Shown: piece by piece, positions 12,900-24,600 of the stretch | Numbering within the stretch: position 1 is the first letter of the stretch | Layout: every line of letters starts with the position of its first letter | From: Flammula alnicola | Lineage: Eukaryota > Basidiomycota > Agaricomycetes > Agaricales > Strophariaceae | DNA: 64,000 nt | NCBI GenBank assembly: GCA_015499995.1 | Contig: JADNRV010000017.1 | Location: 310,001-374,000 of the forward strand | Direction of reading: 5' to 3' | Program-made: the position numbers and the translations under genes | Notes under the pieces: generated by a model | What the model saw: only the letters and a program-made list of their open reading frames with translations | Database searches by the model: none | What the model was told of the DNA's origin: nothing

Positions 12900-14410
12900 A
12901 TGGATTCCATTATCCATGCCTTCGATCACACAGGGATTACACCAACAACTTTTTTTATCAATCTTTTGACTCAAACAAAGTACCACAACCATCCTTTCAT
13001 CGCAGACCTTGCATCACATGCAACAGACTTGTGTAACATGCTGAAAATGATAGAGGGGACTGCGGTGAAAACATGGGCAATTAATGTGACAAGAGAGAGC
13101 TATGCATTAGAACTTCAGATGTTGGTAGAAGAGAGTCCGGAGTGGAGATTTAGTGCACTTCACGCCTCTTCCCGCAAAGTTGAGGAGTTCAAAATAGATG
13201 AAATGGCTCGCAAGATCAAAACTCGAGCTCCTGTACTTTGGAATCTGCTTGGAAGTCTACTTTCCACCAGCAACAGAAGCACTCCTGATGAGAATCCTAT
13301 GGAAGAGGATGAAAGTAGTGATAGCGAGCTTTGGGAGCATTTTGGAGACATTGATCTTGAAGGAATGATTGAGATGATCAAAGATGACAATCAGGGATCA
13401 GCTCGCAAACATCGAAGGGCAGCTAAAAAGGAGGCAATCCTCACTGTTGTATGTCATATTAAATATGTCTACAATGTTGCAATCATCAACGATATTTGAT
13501 CCTCGCAGAAAAGAGTGGTTATCATCAGTATTCTGATGCAAGGCAGAAACCAGAAGACCAATGCTCTAGAAAGCATCATTGGGATCTTCCTTCATTCATG
13601 CCGCACTCCAGAGAAGGTCATTGATCTGCTGGCTCATATGGGAATATCAATCTCAGTTTCTTCTCTATGAAGAATTATCTTACATAATGAATTTTGGAGA
13701 TATTGGGGGAGTAGAGAATTGTCTTAGTCATTGGATTTTTATTTTCAGAGCAACAGGAAAGCACAACTATGCAACACATATAATGTGCTTTCTCTCAAAT
13801 GTCCACTTTGTCTATCCTACCAGATTAAAGTGAGTCATTTCAGTCCTCTCTGTTTCATATTTGCCTACCATATCTGCCTTTTTAGAAAGGCCATACGCTA
13901 CAATATTCTTGTGAACCCATCAGGAAAGCGTGGACGTGCACGCACAGTTGATTGGTGTGTCGAATTGAATAATTTGTACACCAAAGTAAGGATCTCTAAT
14001 CTATTTGAAGCCGTCGAACTCAATTTGTTTCTGTGTTTTTACAGGATGAACATGGCGGCAGCAATTTGAACCGAACAGTTGACCGCATTATCAAGGAATC
14101 TCCCCTGGTGCAAACCTACCGGAGCACGAAGACAACAATAGAGAAGAATTTTCAGCTCTCACACTTGACAATCATGCATGCCAATCCAAACATGACTTGA
14201 ACATTTGAAGAAGTGTATCAACACCACAAAGAAAGGAACCCGCATAAGATTACACCAGGAAGGAAAAGTCATTACATCATCCCAGATGTAATTGACAAAG
14301 GAAGATCTATGATGAATAATGTCGTATCTGGTGATGATGATCATGCAAATGATGGGGAAGATGACGATGATCGACGGCCTGAGGTAGAGGATATACTTGT
14401 GGATTTGTAA
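12900..14410 (+). pseudogene. decayed DUF6589-family gene
   Basis: This matches the pattern I recall for DUF6589 proteins, a family multiplied in Agaricomycetes and usually embedded in mobile DNA; function unknown. The N-terminal part (12900-13443) contains WRFSALHASSRKVEEFKIDE and an acidic Asp/Glu block. After an intron (about 13444-13508) it continues with VVIISILMQGRNQKTNALES, then ends abruptly near 13690. The next recognisable piece (HNYATHIMCFLSNVHFVYP) is the C-terminal part of the family, so several hundred bases of the middle are deleted. Further introns at about 13831-13886 and 13986-14043 have normal borders. A TGA at 14198-14200 interrupts the C-terminal domain where relatives have Arg. 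The end holds TPGRKSHYIIPDVIDKGRS and a short acidic tail. Confidence 0.72.
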
Positions 14411-14564
14411 AGGAAATATCTGATCTATTGAACATTTTCCTTCGCTGATGAAGAACCAATGCCAGCGCAAAAGCTGCTTGAATGTTTTGGACATGCACAA
14501 TTAGATTCTAAATGGTAGATTATCGATTAGAATATTGAACACATACTAATATTCAATGACTCAC

Positions 14565-15172
14565 TGTTGTGACCGGCCATACCACAGGCACCACATTTGG
14601 TTTTAGCACGTTCCTTCGATATTCAGACTCTGGGCTGGAGAGGGAGCAGAGGTTGGACAGGCAGCTTGAAATCTTCAATGAGCTTCAATATTTCGAGACT
14701 GTAGTTCTCAACCTCGTTGTTATGGCTTGACAAGCAATAAGATATCCAGCAGGATAAATAATGCCTAAGTCGTACTTCAAGACTGAGGTCGAGGTTCGAA
14801 GTCACTTAAGCGTTCACAAATGGCTTAGAGTGTTCAAGAAGGATCAAGGTGTACTAGGTACTCAAGATGTGATTCTTAAGATCTAGCTAAGGAATACATA
14901 GTATGCTACTCTAGTATTTATACTAAGTAGCTAGTTCAGAGTAATAGATAAAACACGTCTCAGACATGTTATGATACATGTAAGATATCCATCGTGGAGT
15001 CGATGGATGTGAAACAGATAGAAGTAGAAGATGAGAGAGAAAACAGATGTGAGGGATAGCTATGCGGCAAATGATGGGATTGGGATGTGGATGGAAGGTG
15101 CATAGTGAAGTGTAAGAAAAGAAAAGTATGTGCATACGAGCGTGCGTGCGCGAACCAGGTGCAATCATAACA
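14565..15172 (-). repeat. 3' LTR of the minus-strand gypsy element
   Basis: On the minus strand the stretch begins TGTTATGATTGCACC just after a purine run (AGAGGGGGTAA at 15173-15183), the expected polypurine tract, and it can end at the CAACA complementary to 14565-14569. That gives a 608 bp LTR with TG...CA ends. The 5' LTR of this copy is missing, so no target duplication can be tested. The inner boundary is well supported; the outer one is a proposal. Confidence 0.6.
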
Positions 15173-15206
15173 TTACCCCCTCTACAGATCGGAGACGTCC
15201 TCGTCT

Positions 15207-16235
15207 TCAAGCCCACCCATCGTCTCCGGCAATGTATCGGTCAGTTGCGTCATCCCAGTAGTGGCCTCGGTCGTCGTCCTCATCGTCGTAATGCTTGTGG
15301 GGACAGTTCCCCTTGGAGTGTCCGGGTTGCCATCTCCAGCAGATTGGGCACTTGTAGTGTTTGCAGTCTGCTTGTAGATGTCCATGTTCATTGCAGGTCC
15401 GACATCTCTGCCAAGGCGCAAGGGAACCACGGTTCTTCTTGCTGCGTGGATATGAGGGTCCAGAGTATCCATATTGAACTTGTGAGGGTTGGCTGGGTCC
15501 TGCCGTCGGTGGACTGGGTGGAGGGTGCATGGGCACGGGTGGGAGACGTCGACGAGGGTGTTGGGGAATGGTTGGTGGGGGAGAGGTTTCAGTGGGTCTG
15601 GGGACGATTCGTCATTGTGCGATGTGTACTGTCCTGGGTCGAGAGGGTGTTGGTTGGTGTGGTGGGGTTGGGAAGCGATCTGCATAGATCAGCTCTTCTG
15701 CTGTTCCAGCTCCGCTGACAGGGGGTTGTCTGGCAAGTAGGTGCGTGTAGGCATTGCGGAAGGTTAGGTTGTTGTTTAGCCTGTTGATCAGGCATTCTGT
15801 GTTTCAGTTCAAGGTATTGATGCGACCTTGTATCGCAGTTCTCGATAGTTCCATTTGTTGTAAGACGTTGTCAGTTTCGAGAGAGGTGTTGCGGACCTCT
15901 TCGAGGGTGTTGAAAGTGGTGGTAGCTTCCAAATCGAGCTGAATGAAGGTTCGTACATATACTGTGTGCTCGCTGTTGCTGAGCATCGAGTCTAGGGATC
16001 GTCGAGTAACAGAGTAGGTGATTGGGACTTCTCGAGCAGGGAAATCATTTGGGTCCATTTCGGTATCAGTGTGGTCGGGGACGGGAGAGTCCGAACCTAG
16101 TTCTGGAGCTGTTTCAAAGCTCGTCAGGTTTGTTGGACTCGAGGAATGAGGAGAGGTCATCTGTGGTCTGTCGGAGTGTGGAGAGGGAGCGGTATTTCTG
16201 GATGCTCCATGAGATGATCGGGAGGTCTGGGACAT
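15207..16235 (-). pseudogene. accessory ORF downstream of pol with two zinc knuckles
   Basis: One reading frame of about 343 codons lies 3' of pol in the same orientation, broken only by TGA at 15804-15806 and 15612-15614. Both lie where CGA would give Arg. The N-terminal half is Ser/Thr/Pro-rich, then has a predicted helical part (FIQLDLEATTTFNTLEEVRN). The C-terminal end holds CRTCNEHGHLQADC, a CX2CX4HX4C knuckle, and CPICWRWQPGHSKGNC, a wider CX2CX6HX4C knuckle, followed by an Asp-rich tail. Zinc knuckles normally sit in Gag, upstream of pol; here they are downstream, as I recall for some basidiomycete gypsy lineages. A nucleic-acid-binding role is inferred. Confidence 0.6.
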
Positions 16236-16329
16236 CTTGTGGATTGAAGAGGTTTGGGGGAGAGTTCTTTTGGGAGGGTTCGAGTTTCAAAGTGAGGCTG
16301 GTTCTGAGTTCTAGTGGATGGTTAAGAGG

Positions 16330-16623
16330 TCACCCGACTTTAAATAGTCTCTTGTCCCTCCATCCTTCTTCTGGATCATCGAAGGAGGAGTTCAGTAGGT
16401 GTTTGAGCTGTGCAAGGCGGTACTCAAGCCTGACTCTGATCAGTTCCAGGTTGAGCATCTCGTGTTCCCATTCCTCTTGTTCATTGTCATCAGCATTTCG
16501 CACAGGTTTCCAGTCCAAGAAGATCCCAGAGAGATAGGGTAAGGGTGGTGGGTATTTCGGGACAGGGGGTAAAGCAGTGTTGTTGGTCATGATCCGATGG
16601 GCTAAGGCAGTGAGGCTGGACAT
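16330..16623 (-). CDS. small ORF between gypsy pol and the zinc-knuckle ORF
   Basis: A 97-codon frame lies between the chromodomain end of pol and the zinc-knuckle ORF, on the same strand. It has a Pro-rich start (PPVPKYPPPLPYLSGIF) followed by a charged helical stretch (EQEEWEHEMLNLELIRVRLE). I do not recognise it. Its position suggests it is a second accessory product or the 5' part of the zinc-knuckle protein joined by splicing. Nothing else supports it as an independent gene. Confidence 0.4.
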   Translation of the reverse strand: MSSLTALAHRIMTNNTALPPVPKYPPPLPYLSGIFLDWKPVRNADDNEQEEWEHEMLNLELIRVRLEYRLAQLKHLLNSSFDDPEEGWRDKRLFKVG

Positions 16624-16655
16624 GATCCAGCTGTGTTCGGGATGATTGTCAAACG

Positions 16656-19191
16656 TCAGAGGTCGTGGTGCTGCTTGTAAGTGTCCAAGATTTCCTGTGC
16701 ATTAGCAAATGACTCCTCTGGTTCCCACGTGGTTTTGGTGATTGAATATCCTTCCCAACTGGTCAAGTACATCACCTGCTTGTTTCGAAGCCTTTTGTGG
16801 TTAAGAATAGCTTTGACCTCGTATTCTTCTTCTCCATCAATGATATCAGGAGGTGGCTGTGTGAAGTTCTTCCCGTAGATGTCGTTTTCCATGTATGGCA
16901 TGAGAAGAGTGGCGTGGAATACATCGTGGATTTTCCAGTTCTTGGGGAGTTGAAGGTGATATATTAATGGTCCGAGGACATCTAGGATTTTGAATGGTCC
17001 TTCACGTTTTGGCTTCATCTTCTTGTTGTACCGGGTTTTTAGATTCCTGGAGTCAAGCCACACCTTTTGCCCTTTTTTGAATGGAACAAAGTTTGATCGG
17101 CATCGTTCAGCCATTCTTGCTCTTGCCAGCTCATGTGCGGCAAGGGCTTCCTTTCTGTCTTCAATTAGGTGTTTCATTCTTTCTTCAACATTCGAAAATT
17201 TCGTGTTTTCGTATGACGTGGGGATTGCCAGTGGTGAATATCCCAAAGTTAGTTCAAATGGAGTTCTTGTCCTATCCGCATGTCTCCGATCGTTGTAGGT
17301 GAATTCCATGGTGCTCAACTTGTAGAGCCAAGTGTCTGGGTTTGATGAGCAGAAGATCAAAATATAGGCTTCAATTTCTTGATTGACTCATTCAGTGGCT
17401 CCATCTCCTTGTGGATGGTAAGCGGTCGTCAATTTTGATTTGATTCCAAGGAGTCGGAGGAGTTCCCTAAATGCTCTGGCAGTGAATTGGGGACCTCGGT
17501 CAGACAGGATACTGTCAGATAGACCAAACCTTTTGTAAAGGTTGTCAAGTAAAAGTTGGCCTGCCTCTTCTTCCGTTGTTGAAGTAGAACAGGGGATGGT
17601 GATCACCCCCCCAGTAGATCCATGGTTGACCATGACCAATACAGCATCTTTCCCTTCAATAGGTGGTAATCCGGTAATGAAGTCCATTGTCGGGTCTGCC
17701 CATGGTCTTTTCGATTCTGAGCCTTCGATCAGCATTAAGCTTGGCTTGGAAGGCGACCTGTTTATTTTAAATTGTTGGCATGCGCCACATCCTTTCACAT
17801 AGTTGTTGACAAAAGTTCGCATTCCTGGCCACCAATAATGTTCCTTGAGCACATTAAAGGTCTCAAGTTGTCCAGGGTGTCCAGCAGTGGGTGAATCATG
17901 GTATCTTCTCACAATCTCTCGACGTAGGTTTCGGTCATCCAGTATATAATTCTTGCCTTTATAAAAGAGCATGTCCTTTCCGTCTAGGTCTTCTATAGTC
18001 CAGTCTTCAAGGTTGTTTTGCAAGTTCTTTGGTCCACTGTCCAATAGGTGTTTGATTGCCTCTGTTGCTTCTGTGTCATATTTCTCTGAGGAAGCAATCT
18101 TTCCTTGGAGGTCAAGGTCAATTAGGTTGACGAATAAACTTTCTGGTAGCAAGGTTTGGTCTTCATTGTCATGGTCTTCATCAGGGATGAAGTCTGGTTG
18201 CCGGGACAGGGTATCAGATTGAACCATCTTGCTTCCTGCTTGATGGACCAATTTGATATCAAATTCAGATAGGTAAAGCAACCATCTGGCTTGTCTTCGA
18301 TTCAGCTTCTATGTTGACCTGAAATACATCAGGTTTTTGTGGTCTGAGTGGATTGTTGTCGTGAACTGAGATCCCTGGATATAGTGTTGCCATTCCTGCA
18401 GGGCTCTGATCATTGCTAGAAGCTCTCTGTCATAGATCTCATAGTTTCATTCGGCTGGGGAGAAGGTTTTCGAAATGAAACTGCAAGGGTGCAGTTGTCC
18501 GTTTGAGTCTTCTTGCATCAGGACTGCTCCAGATGCATATTTAGATGCATCACATTCGATTAAAAATGGTTTCGAGGTGTCTGCCATTATTAAGACGGGT
18601 TCCTCAGTAAACTTTTTCTTTAGTTTGTCAAATGATTCTTGGGCCGCCATAGTCCAATCGAAGTTTTTGTCCTTTTTTAGTAATTCATTTAGTGATCGGG
18701 CTATTTCTGAATATGCCCGGATGAATCGCCGGTAGAAGTTGCTGAAGCCCAGGAATGATCGAACCTGCTTGACTGTTTTGGGAATTGGCCAACCTCGGAT
18801 GCCTTTGAGCTTCGAAGGATCCATCGAGATCTGGCCTTCTTCAATGATCATTCCCAGGTATTCCAGTTTTAATTGTTCGAAAAGGCATTTCTCCGGTTTC
18901 AGATAGAGGTCGTTTTCCCTGAGGCGTTGGAGGACACGTCTCGTGTATTCTCACAATCAGAGTTTATCCTTGGAGAAAATTAGGATGTCGTCCATGTAGA
19001 TGATTATCCACTGTTCAATGTCTGTTTCCGACATCATATCTTTGAAGATATCATCCATCATTCCTTGGAAGGTGGCTGGGGAGTTGCACATTCCGAAGAA
19101 CATGACTGTAGGTTCGAAGAGTCCTTTGTTGGTTTTAAAGGTGGCTTTCCTTTCGTCACCTTTTCGGATTCGAACATTGTTGTATCCCCAT
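16656..19191 (-). pseudogene. gypsy polyprotein: RT, RNase H, integrase, chromodomain
   Basis: Reading down from 19191: part of reverse transcriptase with the YMDD active site (IIIYMDDILIFSKDK) and the thumb (FLGFSNFYRRFIRAYSEIA); RNase H (PFLIECDASKYASGAVLMQE, then [17 protein letters not shown]); the H2C2 zinc-binding part of integrase (HDSPTAGHPGQ ... CGACQQFK); the DDE core (MDFITGLP, SDRGPQFTARAF, and the Glu just before the stop at 17388); then a chromodomain near the end (YLTSWEGYSITKTTWEPEES). In-frame stops: TGA at 17388-17390, 18447-18449, 18951-18953 and 18957-18959, and TAG at 18309-18311. Relatives I recall have Arg or Gln at most of these. The N-terminal half of the reverse transcriptase is cut off by the element starting at 19192. 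Confidence 0.88.
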
Positions 19192-19480
19192 TAGTGCTTG
19201 AAAGTCCGGTTAGGTCCGGTTTTTGGGTACCCAGAGGCTCTAACCGAGACCGAGACAGGTTAGCCTATGTTCCCAGACCCAAAATAACCTAACCTAACTG
19301 CAAAAAACTGCAAAAAACTGGTTAGTTGCAGTTAGTAACTGGTTAGGACCGAAAATATTAAAAACTGGTTATAACCAGTAGTAACTGCATATTTATGACT
19401 TATTACAATTTATTGTACTTTATTTAAGCTTCAAATCGACCCTGGGAACGTTAAATTTGGTAACACCACATGCAAGCCAA
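19192..19480. mobile_element. F element copy 1 (partial)
   Basis: Starts TAGTGCTTGAAAGTCCGG directly inside the gypsy reverse transcriptase. It shows the same order of blocks as the complete F copy at 38016-38631: opening motif, a GAGACCGAGAC-type block, an array of GGTTAG/AACTGG words, and a core with CCCTGGGAACGTTAAATTT near 19441 (38299 in the other copy). The right end is not recognisable; the AT-rich block follows. The 8 bases before it, ATCCCCAT, would be the target copy. Confidence 0.6.
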
Positions 19481-20201
19481 AGTATTATGTAATAAAATAT
19501 TGAAACATTATTGAAAAATTAATGGTGCAAATTTTTCAATATTCATCAAAGAAATCTTCTTAAAAATATACAATATATTGATTAAATTTTTTTAAAAAGA
19601 ATATTGTAATATTATACTATATTATTAATTGAACAAAATATTTATTACAACTTTTATTATAAATAAAATAAAATACTGAAATATTATAATATATAAAAAT
19701 CATGAAAATGTAAATAAAAATATTGAAAAAATATCTAATGTAATTTCTTTAAAAAATATTCTTTGTTTTTCTTTCAATATTTTTCCGCAAAATATTTTTT
19801 GTTTTTTATTTAAAAAAAGAACAAGTATTATTTCAATATTTTTAAAGTATTTTCTCCTCACAATATTTAATAAAAAGATTCAAATATTTTGTGACAAGAT
19901 ACTGATTTATTATTAAAAGTGTATAATATAAGCAAAGTCTGCATATTTTTTTTCATTATCCTTTCTGTATTTTTTCTGACAGTACATTAAATATTTTTTC
20001 CTATAATTTTAACAATATTGTGTCATAAAATACTCTAATAAAATTAAATTCTGGGTGATGTATTTAATTTAGATATTTTTAAGAATATTATTTGACAGAT
20101 TACTGTAAAAATATTGGACTGAATTTAAAAAATTAAAGCACTTTCTAATATAATTCTAACTGTGTTCTGATATATCATGTATAAGATATTTTGTAGCCTT
20201 T
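19480..20201. other. very AT-rich non-coding stretch
   Basis: About 720 bases of poly(A)/poly(T)-rich DNA with many AATATT words and no open frame of note. It separates the broken F element from the tandem repeat. I see no gene or defined element. Confidence 0.6.
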
Positions 20202-21485
20202 CAAAAAGTCCAAAGGCAGTTTGGAATATATGTATACATTACCTAAAATAGATCTCAGTGACTTTAGAAGTTGCGGATATTTTATAAATAGCTATAGGCC
20301 TCTTGTCAGATGTCATGATCATGATCAGACACCCTATAACACTGTTGCTCTAAAATATTTCCTAGGCTGTTCCTCTACTCAATGCTACTTTTAGAAGTCA
20401 ATAGAAGTTTGGAAATAATAGTATATACCACTTTAAGGGCACCAAAAAATGCTTGGAATATTTGGTAGCTGTATATAAACTGGCCACTCTGATGTTGTAA
20501 TGTCACTTATAAAGTATTCAGCAGTACTTCAAAAATATACAAGCAGTTTAAAATATATGTATACATTACCTAAAATAGATCTCAGTGACTTTAGAGGTTG
20601 CAGACAGTGTCTGGAATATTTTATAAATAGATTTTGTCAGACATCAGCAGATCTAGCTATAGACACCATATATCACACCAAGTTTCTCTCAAATATTTCC
20701 TGGGCTATTTCTCTGCTTAATACCACTTCCCACAGTCAATAGAAGTCCCCAAATAATATTATATACTACTTTAAGGCCCCCACAAAATGCCTGGAATATT
20801 TGGCAGACTGGCCACTTTAATATAATGACCAGTTGTAATATCACTTATAAGATATTCAGCAGTACTTCAAAAATATACAAGCAGTTTAAAATATATTTAT
20901 GCATTACATAAAACAGATATTAGTGACTTTAGAAGTTGTGGATAGTGTCTGGAATATTTTATAAATAGGGCTTGTCAGATGTCAGACACTATATATATAT
21001 ATGCTCAAGTAACACTGTTTCTCTAAAATATTTCCTAGGCAGTTCCTCTACTTAATACCACTTTCTACAATCAATAGAAGTTTCAGAATAATATTATATA
21101 CCACTTTAAAGGCATCAAAAGTCACTTGCAATATTTGGCAGGCTGGTCATTCTAATATAATTATATATAATTGTAAGTTGTAATATCACTTATCAGATAT
21201 TCTGCAGTACTTCCAAAAATGTAAAATCAGTTTATAATATATTTTGGCATCATTTGAAAGATATATAAATAACCTTCGGAGCTATGGAAGGTCTCTGGAA
21301 TATTTTTTAAATGGGGCCTGTCAGGATTCAGAGACTATATATTACTGTTTCCCTAAAATATTCCATGGGCTGTTTCTCTGCTCAATACCACTTCTAGTAG
21401 TCAATAGGAGTCTTAAAATAATATTATACACCACTTTGAGAACACCACAAAAATTTCTGCAATATTTGGTAGGCTAGCCACTCCA
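20202..21485 (+). repeat. tandem repeat, four diverged ~335 bp units
   Basis: Four head-to-tail units begin near 20202, 20528, 20867 and 21212. Each contains AGTGACTTTAGAAGTTG or a close variant, then GTCTGGAATATTTTATAAATAG, here quoted in part as GGAATATTTTATAAATAG. Each then has CTAAAATATTTCCTAGGC, a TCAATAGAAGT block, a CACTTTAAGG block, a CAATATTTGG block and ATTCAGCAGTACTTC at the join. The last unit is shorter and most diverged. No coding potential. Confidence 0.8.
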
Positions 21486-22690
21486 TAATCAATTAATGTT
21501 ACATGTGCAACAACTTTTGGAATTATAAGTACTGTACCTATACTTGAGTCTGGGATCTAGACCTATAGATTACTGTTTCCCACATAAAGACTGATAGTCA
21601 TGACACTATTGACCAAGGATTAATTTAACCTCATCAGAACAGACTAACATTTAGTGTAATTATAAAGGCCCAAGTTTAAAAGGCTTTGAAACAGCATTGC
21701 AATCAGCAAAACCAACAACTTACAATTGACTGGACATGATGTTGTATTTGTAAGCCTCAAGGATAATGGATGCTTATGCAAAAGGATAAATGCTTTGACT
21801 TGAAAACAAGTCTATATGGGTTTTGATATAGGATGGTTTTTATACCTTGACTTTGACTTGACTGGACTTGACTTTAACTTCTGTAACTTTTATGCAATCC
21901 CAATGGATACTTGTGCTACAGCTTTCATGTGACCCTAATAGATACTCATGATCACCCTAGACTATCTCACCTTTTACACTAAAGTGCTGGGTTTTACCTA
22001 CATTGGAAATAGACTAGTCACTGGTGCAAAAAGAACTCTACACTCAAACAGCCAAATCACAAAAACCAACAAATTGACTAGACATAGTTTTGTTGTGTGA
22101 GTTTTGGAGGTAAGATAGAAAAATGATAAGTGCTTCAACTTGAGACAAGCTTAAGTCTATGCAGGTTTTGTTTATAGGTGTATTTTTAATTCCAGAGAAT
22201 ATGGGACTTGTAACTCTTTTAACTGAACAGTGCTGAACTTTAACTTGACTTTAACTTTAGAGACCTTTACTTTCACTTGACTTTAACCCTCTGTAACTTT
22301 CATGCAACCCTGACAGATACTTGCACTACAACTTTCATGTGACCCTGACAGATACTCACACTATGCTATCTCTGCTTTACATGTCAATAGAAATTTACAG
22401 AACTCATGTCAAATTTTAGTAAGTCTACTTCTTAAACTTGCACTGATCATGAAGTTGTTTTGAAGTGTCAAACTGAGGTTCTTTATTGTTAACTTTAGTC
22501 TGTTCTGACAAGATTAAATCAGCCTTTGTATTCACTTCTTTTAAAGCATCAACAGTGGGGTAGATTGCCTACTGTACTACTGGTTTTACATGCATATTTA
22601 TATCTACTGAGTGCTACATGTGGCATATATATGATTCTATGTATCTAGTAGCATTATCATTACTAGTTTGTAGTGTCATAGTTTATCAGT
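21486..22690. other. non-coding stretch with ACTTGACTTTAACT word clusters
   Basis: No gene. Two clusters of ACTTGACT/GACTTTAAC words occur at about 21850-21880 and 22230-22280, each followed by a similar segment (TTTCATGTGACCCTAATAG at about 21924, TTTCATGTGACCCTGACAG at about 22333), so this is a partly duplicated repeat. The part around 22550-22620 recurs in inverted orientation at about 59730-59790. Confidence 0.5.
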
Positions 22691-22695
22691 CAGCC

Positions 22696-23080
22696 TCAGA
22701 GATGGAGCCCTGTAGGTCTCATACTTGGCATAGTTTGTTTTAATGGGGTGGACTGGTCTTTGATCTTGAGGAAGACTGATTTGCTGATAGTCTCATAGAT
22801 GATCTCATGGACTATGGCTTCATGCTGGTCATACTTGTTACTAATGGTCTTGTGCTTCTCCAGTTTTTTGTCTTTCATAGGGGTTGTGCTTCCACTAATA
22901 AAGTAATCTCCATTCCTCTCAGTGAGTTTGGCCAGTTTCTGAGTGCTTCCGTTCATGTGCTGCAGAAGCTCTTTTGACGTAAGGTTGTTTGTGATGCATG
23001 CCTTGTAGATGACCCAGTTAGAGCCATTCTTTTGGAGCTTCAGTAAGTTGACAATCTTGAGACTTGCAGATGTTTACATG
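22696..23080 (-). pseudogene. Ty1/copia-type gag relic
   Basis: Reading downward: LKLQKNGSNWVIYKACITNN, an acidic/Lys linker, then KYDQHEAIVHEIIYETISKS and FLKIKDQSTPLK. This order is the N-terminal half of copia-type Gag (UBN2-like) as I recall it in basidiomycetes, with the conserved NW...Y start and a helix before a small-residue loop. It ends at a stop at 22696 and has no pol attached on either side. Confidence 0.5.
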
Positions 23081-24135
23081 GTGGTTACATCTGGGCCCAT
23101 AACCTGTTGAACTTGCAGGGTCAGAAGACAAGGGAAACTATAAGTGAAAATGTAATCTCAGTATTGTAGGACAATGCTACATTAGGAAAATGACTTTGAT
23201 CCAAATGCTGCATAGGGAACTTTGATCCAGATCACTGATGCCAAGGCACTGATTATGCCCTGGATAGCTCTGGGAAACCTTGTGATACCCTAAAAGGTGT
23301 TCAAGGACATTCAAGGATATGCAGACAATTATTAATAGCTAGCTACAATACTAATTCTTCTATGTCTTTTGCATTTCTCATCTGTTTCCTTTGAAATTAG
23401 ACATGTTATAATCAGAGAGAAGTTCTTAACCTGATTGTATAAAGAACACTAAAAAAAGATGTTAAATGAATAATAAAATAATTACTTTTCCCTGAGTTTG
23501 TGTTATTTCATGCTTTGTTCAGCATCCTTTTTTGTCGTTTTTTTTATCATTAGATTTGTATTTTTGGTCTGATTCTAATGCATCTAATTTTAGAGAAAAT
23601 GAATGAGAAACAGATAAGATATGAATGAATTACACCCCATTGAATTGTGGGAATTCTCCTTCACAAGAATGAGAATTTCCACATAGCAAAACCAATGAAC
23701 ACAAGATAACTGTACTAGGAGAGCATTTCAACTAACTTGTTTTTGAGTTTAAATAACTAGATAAACTTGTATATATATACACTTCAATCTTGTATATATG
23801 TACACTTCAGTTGGACTTAAATTAAAATTCAACTTGGAGTGGACTTGTGAAATTGCACAAGCCCATTCAAACTGCCAAGATCATGTGATCTATGGTTGAT
23901 GTTCCAAAGTCATCTAAGTTGAACTTTATTCATAACTTCATCCGCTGTCTCCTTTGTGCAACTAACTATCATCATGCTTGTCACCATCTAATGGGAGGCA
24001 TTAAACATGGACAAGAAGAGGTAAGAAAGGGTAAGCACCCAGCTCTCTCTTTCTGATGCTAACTATTTTGTTTTAGATGAATGAGTGCAGGCAGGGCAGC
24101 TGAGGACATAGCAGCAAGCATCCACATACCCCTGT
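23081..24135. other. non-coding repeat-derived DNA
   Basis: AT-rich, no supported gene. Contains TATATATACACTTCA repeated twice near 23770-23805. Confidence 0.5.
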
Positions 24136-24372
24136 GCATCCTGTATCCTCTGTATGCCTCATTTGACCTCTGTGCATCTTGTTTACCCTCCACACGCCTC
24201 ATTTACCCTTTGCACACCTCATTTACCCTTCATGCACTTTGTTTATCTGCTGCACACCTTGTTTACCTTCTGCACACCTTGTTTATCCTCTGCACACCTT
24301 GTTTACACTCTGCACACCTCATTTATCCTCTATGTACCCTGCATGCACCTCATTTACCCTCTGCATTCTATA
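24136..24372 (+). repeat. 20 bp minisatellite
   Basis: About eleven units of a 20 bp repeat close to CTCTGCACACCTTGTTTACC with Cys/His/Leu-rich open frames in all three phases. Open frames arise because the unit lacks stops; 20 bp is not a multiple of three, so each frame cycles through all phases. It abuts an inverted fragment of the R repeat. A single diverged unit in the opposite orientation is at about 60922-60945. Confidence 0.8.
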
Positions 24373-24600
24373 GTTCATTGTCTTTTACTTTTCTACTGTC
24401 TTCCAGCTTATCATCTGGACTTACTAGCTCTGAGCCATGTTCGATTACCATTGTCACAGGTTATTTGACAGCTAGAAGTCACCTTGCTATGCTTTAGACT
24501 ACAAATGTGGGTCCATTCTAGTCCCTCTATCTCATATATATTTCTAGGTAGAAAGCAACAAAATGTGAATTTTATGCATGGCCAAATGTAGGCTGCATCA
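24373..24600 (-). repeat. R repeat fragment (5' part, inverted)
   Basis: Shares long stretches with 58386-58620: GATTACCATTGTCACA, GACTACAAATGTGGGTCC and TTTCTAGGTAGAAAG. It is the reverse complement of the first ~240 bases of the R repeat at 56613. Confidence 0.75.

Larger units (their letters stand above)
14565..19191 (-). mobile_element. truncated Ty3/gypsy chromovirus relic
   Basis: Minus-strand LTR retrotransposon remnant, reading downward: partial reverse transcriptase, RNase H, integrase, chromodomain, two accessory frames, polypurine tract and 3' LTR. The gag, protease and 5' half of the reverse transcriptase are absent. The coding region stops exactly where another element (TAGTG end at 19192) begins. 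At least five in-frame stops in pol and two in the accessory ORF show the copy is dead. Confidence 0.85.

Noticed and set aside
24081..24497. 138-codon Leu/Cys/His-rich protein
   Set aside because: The frame is produced by the 20 bp minisatellite and part of an R repeat.
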